Positions 1 through 6,439 of a stretch of 16,261 bases of DNA are shown piece by piece. Position numbers and translations under genes: made by a program. Below the pieces are notes generated by a model, which worked only from the letters and a program-made list of their open reading frames with translations, was not told where the DNA came from and did no database searches. Source of the stretch: an uncultured Prevotellaceae bacterium (GTDB taxonomy: Bacteria > Bacteroidota > Bacteroidia > Bacteroidales > Bacteroidaceae). The stretch spans positions 1 through 16,261 of the forward strand of contig CAMOSA010000036.1 in assembly GCA_946624335.1 (NCBI GenBank), given 5' to 3'. Within the stretch, counting starts at the first letter, position 1. The number at the start of each line of letters is the position of its first letter.

Positions 1-15
1 GTACGGTGGTGTGGG

Positions 16-47
16 AGGACGCATGGGGAACTAATCCCCATGCTCCT
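16..47. terminator. Inverted repeat downstream of the nucleoside kinase
   Basis: A 9-bp perfect stem (21-29 with 35-43, loop 30-34) is extended by four more pairs (16-19 with 44-47) after a single bulged C at 20. It lies about 30 bp past the stop of the minus-strand nucleoside kinase, where a terminator would be expected. No clear T-tract follows on either strand, so this may be a weak or bidirectional terminator, or it may belong to a gene left of the window. Confidence 0.5.
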
Positions 48-78
48 ACCCAATTGTTGCCTTGGGGACGAGACCATG

Positions 79-1758
79 TCAGTACTTGAACACTGATCCT
101 CCGACGAACTCACGCATGATGGACGTAGGTGGTATCTCCTTGTCGCTGATGGGAATAAAATAGTGGATGAACTTCAGCAATCGGTGAGCCTCACTATACT
201 CCGGGCAGTTCTTAGGCACCGAGGCGAGGATGATTTCGGCGTGAGTGCGTAGGACGGCAAATTCAATGTTGAGTGCCGAGTTGAACATCATGTCGGCATT
301 CTCCTGGAACGGTAGTATCCATTTCTCCTCTGCTTCGCACACGTTGTGCCAGTGGCTGATGGTTTCCTGTGCGGTGAAAGCCCCTTTGTTGTAGTCGCGG
401 ATAATACGGCGCAGCAGGCGGTTGTCTTGCGTGGGAATCCAGTTGTGGTCGTCTAACGAGATATTCGTGAGGGCGGAGACGAAGATTTTGAATTTCAGGC
501 TATCTTCGATGCGCTCGGTCAGCAACGGGTTCAACGCATGAATACCCTCGATGATCAGAATACTGTCGTTCTGTAGCTTCAGTCGCTTGCCGTTGTACTC
601 GCGTTTGCCGGTAACGAAATTGTATTCAGGCACTTCGACGCGTTCGCCCTTCATCAGACGTGAGAGATGGTCGGCTAATAGCTCGCAGTCTACGGCACGG
701 ATATTGTCGAAGTCGTAGCTGCCGTCGGGCAGCAGGGGTGTGTCGACGCGGTTGACGAAGTAGTCGTCGGTGGAGAAGGAGAGGGGCCGCAAGCCGCAGG
801 CCAGTAGCTGGATGGACAGGCGTTTGCAGAATGTGGTCTTGCCGGAGCTCGACGGCCCCGTGATGAGCACCAGGCGTATAGGCTTCTCTTCGGAACGGAA
901 ACGCTTGTCTATCTCCTCGGCAATCTGTACGATTTTCTTCTCTTGTAAGGCTTCGCTCACCTGTATGAGCTCCGAGGCATGACCTTTCAGGATGGCTTTG
1001 TTGACGTCGCCGGCGTTGGAGTGGCGCATAATGATGTCCCAGCGCACTTTCTCGGCAAACATCTCGAAAGTCTTGGGTTGGTCAATCTTCTCGGCAAGGC
1101 GAGTGGGCACGTGCTGGTCTGGCACACGCAACAGCAGGCCGTCGTGGTAGCGCTCTAACCCCCACACCTTCAGGTAGCCGGCTGAAGGCACCAGCGGACC
1201 GTAGAAATAATCTACAGTGTCGCCTAAGGTATAATAATCGGTGTAGATCTGACCGCTTGTCTCCAACAACTTGACCTTATCAGCGAATCCCCGCTCGGTG
1301 AACACGCGCACGGCTTCCTCCGTCGTAGCCTCATTGCGGCGGAAAGGCATATCGAGGTGTATGATCTCCTGCATCCGCTCGCGTATTTTCTCGACATCCT
1401 CGTCGGTCAGCGTCTCTGCGCTTTTCTTCTTGAAATTGCAATAGAACCCACGCGATAGAGGGTGCTCGATGAAGAGCTTACTGCCAGGGAAGACATCGGT
1501 GGCTGCTTTGTAAAGGACGAAGCACAACGAACGGACGTAGACACGATGACCCGAGCCGCCGCGGGCATCGAAGAACTCCACATCGCGATTCTGGTAGAGG
1601 CGGAACTTCAGGCCTTGCGAGGCGTTATTAACCTTCGCCGAGACGACTGGATAAGGCATCTTCAGTTCTTCGGCAAATTCCTGATAGACCTCGAGCAGGG
1701 ACGTTCCTTCAAGGAAGCTCTTGGTGACGTTGTTGTTCTTACAGCGAATCTGGAGCAT
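79..1758 (-). CDS. Nucleoside (uridine-type) kinase with TGS and ThrRS-like SAD domains
   Basis: Predicted cytoplasmic P-loop kinase of the uridine kinase/phosphoribulokinase family, which phosphorylates a nucleoside using NTP. It is 559 aa from the chosen start. The N-terminus (about 1-65) looks like a TGS domain. Residues about 70-185 resemble the second additional domain of threonyl-tRNA synthetase, but the HxxxH metal motif is absent (the helix reads RSLCFVLYK). The kinase domain has Walker A GPSSSGKTT at about 301-309, TDDYF near 330-334 and a Walker B-like IIEG at about 402-405. The frame stays open upstream to 1851. I reject that longer start because a strong minus-strand -7 box (TACCTTTG, 1787-1794) lies inside the extension, and the ATG at 1758 sits about 29 bp downstream of the box. 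Fusions of this architecture are known in Bacteroidetes, Firmicutes and Thermotogae. The exact nucleoside substrate cannot be read from the sequence. Confidence 0.9.
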   Translation of the reverse strand: MLQIRCKNNNVTKSFLEGTSLLEVYQEFAEELKMPYPVVSAKVNNASQGLKFRLYQNRDVEFFDARGGSGHRVYVRSLCFVLYKAATDVFPGSKLFIEHPLSRGFYCNFKKKSAETLTDEDVEKIRERMQEIIHLDMPFRRNEATTEEAVRVFTERGFADKVKLLETSGQIYTDYYTLGDTVDYFYGPLVPSAGYLKVWGLERYHDGLLLRVPDQHVPTRLAEKIDQPKTFEMFAEKVRWDIIMRHSNAGDVNKAILKGHASELIQVSEALQEKKIVQIAEEIDKRFRSEEKPIRLVLITGPSSSGKTTFCKRLSIQLLACGLRPLSFSTDDYFVNRVDTPLLPDGSYDFDNIRAVDCELLADHLSRLMKGERVEVPEYNFVTGKREYNGKRLKLQNDSILIIEGIHALNPLLTERIEDSLKFKIFVSALTNISLDDHNWIPTQDNRLLRRIIRDYNKGAFTAQETISHWHNVCEAEEKWILPFQENADMMFNSALNIEFAVLRTHAEIILASVPKNCPEYSEAHRLLKFIHYFIPISDKEIPPTSIMREFVGGSVFKY

Positions 1759-1786
1759 AAGGGCTAGTTTGAAAGAGATGATGGCG

Positions 1787-1794
1787 CAAAGGTA
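1787..1794 (-). promoter_or_regulatory. Bacteroidetes -7 promoter box for the nucleoside kinase
   Basis: Reads TACCTTTG on the minus strand, matching the TAnnTTTG consensus of Bacteroidetes primary sigma promoters. It lies 28 bp before the ATG at 1758. A clear -33 TTTG was not found; the best candidate is a weak TGTG about 18 bp upstream. This box decides the start codon of the kinase. Confidence 0.7.
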
Positions 1795-1853
1795 ATGCTT
1801 TTTCTTCAATTTCACAGGCATAGGAGCAAGTTTTTTTTGTTTTGCAGCCATTC

Positions 1854-1887
1854 TTTGTGCTCAATCCAAATAATATTCATATCTTTG
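1854..1887 (+). promoter_or_regulatory. Promoter of the glycosidase unit (-33 TTTG, -7 TATCTTTG)
   Basis: A -33 element TTTG at 1854-1857 and a -7 element TATCTTTG at 1880-1887 are separated by 22 bp, slightly longer than usual. Transcription would start near 1893, leaving a leader of about 20-25 nt before the ATG at 1916. It is divergent from the kinase promoter, about 90 bp away. No operator was recognised. Confidence 0.75.
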
Positions 1888-1915
1888 CGCAGAAAAAACA
1901 AACAACCGAATAACA

Positions 1916-4768
1916 ATGAAGCGTAATTTCCTCTCTCTGCTACTCGCCGCTGCGGCCGTCACGTCAGCCACAGCCCAAGACATCCTCACCTATAAGGAAA
2001 TCAAGTCCATCGAGGCTGTCAACGTGCAGACTCCCGTCGGCACGGTCCCGAGGCTGCCCTTCCAGCTACTCGTCACCTACGATGACGGTTCCAAAGCGTA
2101 TCGTCAAGTCAGATGGAACAACGCCGCACCCGCCACGGAACAGATGGAGGCTGACCCCGGACGCTATCCCGTTGGCACGGCTTACGATATCCAAGGCTAC
2201 ATCCTCGGCGACAACACCACGACGCTGGGCCAACCTGTTTCGGCACACATCAAGGTGGTCGACGGCTCCTATGCCACGCCGGCCCCGAAGCCCGTCGCAG
2301 AGCCCCTGCCGCTGAACTTGGTGCATATCAATGGACAGAACCGTCTCACCCACAACCGCGACCTCGACATCGACCAGTTGCTCTCCCTCGATGTCCGCCA
2401 GCAGCTCTATAACTACCGCGACACCTATGGACTGCCTACTGATGGTTACCCCGAAGCCGACGGCTGGGACTCGCCCACGACGAAGCTCAAGGGTCATGGC
2501 AGCGGCCACTACATGAGTGCCTTGGCCATGGCTTTCGCCTCCTGCACCGACCCGTCCAAGAAACAGCAGCTCAAGGATAATATCAGCACAATGGTCGACG
2601 AGCTGCGCCGCTGCCAGGAGCGTACCTTTGTCTTCGACGATTCACTTGGCCGCTATCGCGAGGCTCGTGACTTGGCACCCGAAGCGGAGTTGCGCGAGAT
2701 GAAAGGCACGTGGGCCGACTTCGATCGCTACAAGAAAGATTATGCTCACTATGGTTACGGCTACCTCAATGCCATTCCCGCACAGCACTGCGCGCTCATC
2801 GAGAACTATCGGGCATACAACAACGAGCAATGGGTCTGGGCTCCGTATTATAGCGTTCACAAGCAGCTCGCCGGCCTCATCGATATCGCCAACTTTATCG
2901 ATGACAAAGACATCGCAGCAAAGGCCCTCCTCATTGCCAAGGACATGGGTCTCTGGGTTTGGAACCGTCTCCATTACCGCACTTTTGTGCAATCTGAAGG
3001 CACACAGGAACAGCGACGGGCACGGCCCGGTAACCGCTATGAGATGTGGAATATGTATATCGCCGGCGAGGTGGGTGGTATGGCCGAGTCACTGGCCAGG
3101 CTCTCCGAGATGGTCTCCGATAACGAGGAACGTGCTCGGCTCCTCGAAGCCTCTACCTATTTCGATAGCCCCGCCTTCTTCACGCCTCTCGCTAAGAACG
3201 TCGACGCCATACGCACACGTCACGCCAACCAGCACATACCGATGGTCACCGGTGCCTTGCGCGCCTATCGCGGCAACGCTAATCCTTACTACTACAACTT
3301 GGCCCAGAACTTTTGGACGATGGTTCAGGGACGCTACCGCTACGCGATGGGTGGCGTGGGCAACGGAGAGATGTTCCGTCAGCCTTACACGCAGATTCTC
3401 TCCATGTGTACCAATGTAGGCACCGACTGGCGCGACCGCTCTACCTATCCCGAGCCGACACTCAATGAGACCTGTTGTGCCTACAATCTGGCCAAACTGA
3501 CCAAGGACCTCAACTGCTTCCGTCCCAACGACGCACGCTATATGGACTACTACGAGCGCGTTCTCTACAACCAGATCATCGGTTCGCTCAATCCCAACCA
3601 TTACGCCGTCCTCTATCAATACGCCGTAGGCCTTAACGCCTCCAAGCCGTGGGGCAACGAGACCCCACAGTCCACCTGCTGCGGTGGCACCGGTGCCGAG
3701 AATCACGTCAAATACCAAGAGGCCGCCTATTTCGTAGGAGCCGACACGTTGTGGGTGGCGCTCTACTTGCCCACAACGGCTCAGTGGCCAGCCAAGCGGG
3801 CCGTGATACAGCAGGACTGCGAGTGGCCGGCCGAGCACTCCACGATTACCTTCCCCGAAGCTAAGAAGCCCTTCGCTGTCAAGCTGCGTGTGCCCTACTG
3901 GGCCACCGAGGGCTTTGACATCAAGGTCAACGGCAAGAGCGTTGCCAGTCGGTATATGCCCTGCTCATACATTACCCTGCCCCTGCGCCGATGGAAGAAT
4001 AGCGACCGCATCGACATCGAAATGCCCTTCACGCCTCACGTCGACTTCGGGCCCGACAAGATGGAGGTGGCGGCAACCGCTAAGGGCGAGCCACGCACAC
4101 GCTTTGAGCCGGCTTGGTGCGGAGCCGTCATGAACGGACCTCTCGTCCTGACCACTCAGGACATCAAGACGTGGGACGAAGCCACCATCGCTTTGGACGA
4201 TGGGGAGTGGGTGATGGACAACGCGCGTTGGCTTGCCGACTACGAGGCAGACCGCCACTGCACCCACTATTTCCGCTTCGTCCTGCCCGGCACTCCTGTC
4301 GCCGTGGTGTCCGAAGCATCGGCTGCAGGCGTTGATGACACCCGTCTGAAGGAAGCCATGGCCCTCGCACGCAGTCGACGTGATGCACAGAATGCGTGGA
4401 ACGAGATGGACGTCAAAGTGCCTGAGTACGCGCCTTGGGCTAAGCACGGCTTTGCTCGACTCATGGAGCAGTTCGACCGCGCACGTGCCCTCTTTGATGA
4501 CGCCGAGCGTAGCAGCAGCCAGGCTGCCATTGACGATATGACCACCGAGCTCAATGCTGCACTGAACACCATGCGTCCTGGCAACCTGCCCGAACTCGAA
4601 GACCTCGACCCACTGCTGCCTCTGCTCGAGAAGGCCAAAACTGTCAAGAATCCTACGGCCAAGCTCAAGGAGTACATCGAATATGCCGAAATGGTCGTCA
4701 AATACGTCAGCGACGGCAGCGGCACTCAGGACATGATCGACCGAGCTGTCAAACAGTTGCAGCCGTGA
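1916..4768 (+). CDS. Secreted beta-L-arabinofuranosidase-like glycoside hydrolase (GH127/GH146 group)
   Basis: 950 aa. A signal peptide covers residues 1-20, with likely cleavage in ATA|QD and no lipobox. Residues about 22-115 form an Ig-like domain (TYDDGS, RYPVG). The catalytic (alpha/alpha)6 region carries family landmarks: GHGSGHYMSA at 193-202, WAPYYSVHK at 308-316, GGVGNGE near 479-485, NETCC at 517-521 and STCCGGTGAE at 586-595. In characterised GH127 enzymes a Glu-x-Cys plus a Cys-Cys pair bind zinc and one Cys is the nucleophile; E518, C520 and C588/C589 fit that pattern. A beta-rich domain follows, then about 140 residues of helical FIVAR-like sequence at the C-terminus. It probably removes beta-L-arabinofuranose from plant glycans outside the cytoplasm. 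It leads a two-gene unit with the GH43 enzyme downstream. GH127 versus GH146 cannot be settled by eye, and the substrate is inferred. Confidence 0.9.
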   Translation: MKRNFLSLLLAAAAVTSATAQDILTYKEIKSIEAVNVQTPVGTVPRLPFQLLVTYDDGSKAYRQVRWNNAAPATEQMEADPGRYPVGTAYDIQGYILGDNTTTLGQPVSAHIKVVDGSYATPAPKPVAEPLPLNLVHINGQNRLTHNRDLDIDQLLSLDVRQQLYNYRDTYGLPTDGYPEADGWDSPTTKLKGHGSGHYMSALAMAFASCTDPSKKQQLKDNISTMVDELRRCQERTFVFDDSLGRYREARDLAPEAELREMKGTWADFDRYKKDYAHYGYGYLNAIPAQHCALIENYRAYNNEQWVWAPYYSVHKQLAGLIDIANFIDDKDIAAKALLIAKDMGLWVWNRLHYRTFVQSEGTQEQRRARPGNRYEMWNMYIAGEVGGMAESLARLSEMVSDNEERARLLEASTYFDSPAFFTPLAKNVDAIRTRHANQHIPMVTGALRAYRGNANPYYYNLAQNFWTMVQGRYRYAMGGVGNGEMFRQPYTQILSMCTNVGTDWRDRSTYPEPTLNETCCAYNLAKLTKDLNCFRPNDARYMDYYERVLYNQIIGSLNPNHYAVLYQYAVGLNASKPWGNETPQSTCCGGTGAENHVKYQEAAYFVGADTLWVALYLPTTAQWPAKRAVIQQDCEWPAEHSTITFPEAKKPFAVKLRVPYWATEGFDIKVNGKSVASRYMPCSYITLPLRRWKNSDRIDIEMPFTPHVDFGPDKMEVAATAKGEPRTRFEPAWCGAVMNGPLVLTTQDIKTWDEATIALDDGEWVMDNARWLADYEADRHCTHYFRFVLPGTPVAVVSEASAAGVDDTRLKEAMALARSRRDAQNAWNEMDVKVPEYAPWAKHGFARLMEQFDRARALFDDAERSSSQAAIDDMTTELNAALNTMRPGNLPELEDLDPLLPLLEKAKTVKNPTAKLKEYIEYAEMVVKYVSDGSGTQDMIDRAVKQLQP

Positions 4769-4890
4769 GTGTGCCCAGCGGTTTCCCGCTGTGAATCCCT
4801 CTTACAGCCGTGAGTGTGCCCAGCGGTTTCTCCCTGTGAATGCCTCTTACAGCCGTGAGTGTGCCCAGCGGTTTTCCCGCTGTGAATCCC
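4761..4890 (+). repeat. Three 45-bp tandem repeats with internal hairpins
   Basis: Units start at 4761, 4806 and 4851, an exact 45-bp period, each opening AGCCGTGAGTGTGCCCAGCG. Units 1 and 3 carry a perfect CAGCGG/CCGCTG hairpin (4776-4781 with 4786-4791 in unit 1). In unit 2 the right arm is degraded to TCCCTG. The stop codon of the upstream glycosidase (4766-4768) lies inside unit 1. The array occupies most of the 153-bp gap before the GH43 gene. It may stabilise or process the shared mRNA, or be a replication-slippage product. No T-tract supports a classical terminator. Confidence 0.9.
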
Positions 4891-4921
4891 TCCCCTACAA
4901 TAACAAGTATAAAGAGACAAC

Positions 4922-6088
4922 ATGAACACACGAACGAACCATCTTCTCGCTACAGTCCTCTCGACCGTCCTCCTTACGGCAGCGTTCATCGCCGCCTCAC
5001 CCATCACGGCTTCGGCCCAACATCACCGAGCCCATCCTGGATATCCTGCCACGCCCGATGCCGACGGCCGTCATGTCAACGCCCACGGCGGCTGCGTGAT
5101 TGCCCACGACGGACAGTGGCTGTGGTACGGTGAGGCCCGTCCTGAGCGGGGCTTCACATCGCTTGGCGTGAGTCTCTACACGGCACCGATGACCGAGAAC
5201 ACCCCTGCGACACTCTCTTCTCTTTGCTGGAAAAGTCACGGCGTTGTGCTTTCCGTCGTCGATGACACGGCATCGCTCATTCAGCGCGGCTGCATCATCG
5301 AGCGTCCGAAAGTAATGTGGAACGCGCGTACGCGACAATTCGTCATGCTCTTTCATCTCGAGCTGAAGGGTCGAGGCTATGAGGCTGCTTTGACGGGCTT
5401 TGCCACCAGCCCCACACCCGAGGGACCCTTCACCTTCCATCACGCACAGAGACCTAACGCCGGCGTATGGCCTGCCGACTTCAGCAACGAAGATATCGCC
5501 AAAGCCAAGCGCCTCAGTGTCAGTGACTATCCTGAATGGTGGACACCCGAGTGGCGTGTCGCCGTAGCCGATGGCCTATTGCTCAACCGCGATATGGAGC
5601 AAGGCCAGATGAGCCGCGACATGACCGTCTTCGTCGACGATGACGGCACGGCCTGGCACATCTTCTCCAGCGAAGAGAATCTTACCCTGCAAGCCGCCGA
5701 GCTGACGCCTGACTATCTGGGCTATACCGGCCGCTACTACCGCATCGCACCGGGCGGACAGAACGAGGCACCCTGTATCTTCAAACGTGATGGCCGCTAC
5801 TGGCTTATCTGTAGTGGCTGTACCGGCTGGGATCCTAATGAAGCACGTTTATTCTCATCCTTTGACATACGAGGTCCTTGGACGCAGCACCCCTCGCCTA
5901 TGCGTGGACAAGGTGCCCGTCGCACCTTCGGTGGTCAGGGCACCTGGATATGGCAACAGTCTGCCCTCCAGTCCATTTATTTCATGGCTGATGTCTGGAA
6001 TCCCCGTTCTCTTGCCGCTTCACGCCACCTCTGTCTCCCCGTAACTTTTGATGCCGATGGTTTCCCTGTCGTCAACGGACCCCAGTGA
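4922..6088 (+). CDS. Secreted GH43 family glycosidase (resembles subfamilies 24/34)
   Basis: 388 aa. The signal peptide has likely cleavage at ASA|Q, residue 32/33. The rest reads as a five-bladed beta-propeller with motifs in order: NAHGGC at 53-58, ERPKV at 127-131, SRDMTVFVDDDG at 231-242, SSEENLT at 249-255, NEAPCIFK at 281-288, SGCTGWDPN at 298-306 and FGGQG at 336-340. The Glu of ERPKV fits the pKa-modulating acid, and a Glu of SSEENL fits the general acid. The usual GH43 N-terminal Asp base is replaced by the HGG segment, as in exo-beta-1,3-galactanase-like subfamily 24 and relatives. Likely activity is on galactan or arabinofuranose/galactofuranose side chains; the precise linkage is inferred. 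It follows the arabinofuranosidase gene with no promoter box seen between, so co-transcription through the 45-bp repeats is likely. The C-terminus is slightly shorter than I expect for relatives. Confidence 0.83.
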   Translation: MNTRTNHLLATVLSTVLLTAAFIAASPITASAQHHRAHPGYPATPDADGRHVNAHGGCVIAHDGQWLWYGEARPERGFTSLGVSLYTAPMTENTPATLSSLCWKSHGVVLSVVDDTASLIQRGCIIERPKVMWNARTRQFVMLFHLELKGRGYEAALTGFATSPTPEGPFTFHHAQRPNAGVWPADFSNEDIAKAKRLSVSDYPEWWTPEWRVAVADGLLLNRDMEQGQMSRDMTVFVDDDGTAWHIFSSEENLTLQAAELTPDYLGYTGRYYRIAPGGQNEAPCIFKRDGRYWLICSGCTGWDPNEARLFSSFDIRGPWTQHPSPMRGQGARRTFGGQGTWIWQQSALQSIYFMADVWNPRSLAASRHLCLPVTFDADGFPVVNGPQ

Positions 6089-6166
6089 CTGCAAGGACAA
6101 ACCTTTTTCCAAGTCTCTTCCTTTCCCTCAACAAGCCCCTATTCTGTATTAAGTCAACTTTCATAA

Positions 6167-6430
6167 CCCTTAAGGCTTTCGGCCAACACCCTTAAGGCTT
6201 TCCGCCGACACCCTTAAGGCTTTCGGCCAACACCCTTAAGGCTTTCGGCCGACACCCTTAAGGCTTTCCGCCGACACCCTTAAGGCTTTCCGCCGACACC
6301 CTTAAGGCTTTCGGCCAACACACCTATGTCCTCCGGCCGACACACCTATGTCCTCCGGCCAACACACCTATGTCCTCTGGCCAACACACCTATGTCCTTC
6401 GGCCGACACCCTTAGGCCTTTTCCTCTGAG
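6167..6430 (+). repeat. Twelve-unit 22-bp tandem array in two sequence blocks
   Basis: Units begin every 22 bp: 6167, 6189, 6211, 6233, 6255, 6277, 6299, 6321, 6343, 6365, 6387 and 6409. Units 1-7 (type A) open CCCTTAAGGCTTTC and contain the palindrome CCTTAAGG. Units 8-11 (type B) open CACCTATGTCC. Both types end in GGCC or CGCC followed by A/G-ACA. Unit 12 returns to a degenerate type A (CCCTTAGGCC) and then decays. The array fills most of the 351-bp convergent gap between the GH43 gene and RmuC; the flank at 6089-6166 shows nothing recognisable. There are no spacers, so it is not CRISPR, and 22 is not a multiple of three, so no repeated peptide is encoded. Confidence 0.95.
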
Positions 6431-6439
6431 GCGAGGCTG

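Noticed and set aside
3089..3838. 249-codon minus-strand ORF inside the arabinofuranosidase gene
   Set aside because: It lies opposite the catalytic motifs of a clearly conserved gene and shows no independent signals.
4726..5007. Minus-strand frames through the 45-bp repeats encoding a repeated 15-residue motif (KPLGTLTAVRGIH-like)
   Set aside because: The period is a multiple of three, so any open frame repeats automatically. There is no promoter box and the frame overlaps both glycosidase genes in antisense.
6167..6430. Possible CRISPR array
   Set aside because: The units are directly contiguous at 22 bp with no unique spacers, and there are no cas genes nearby.
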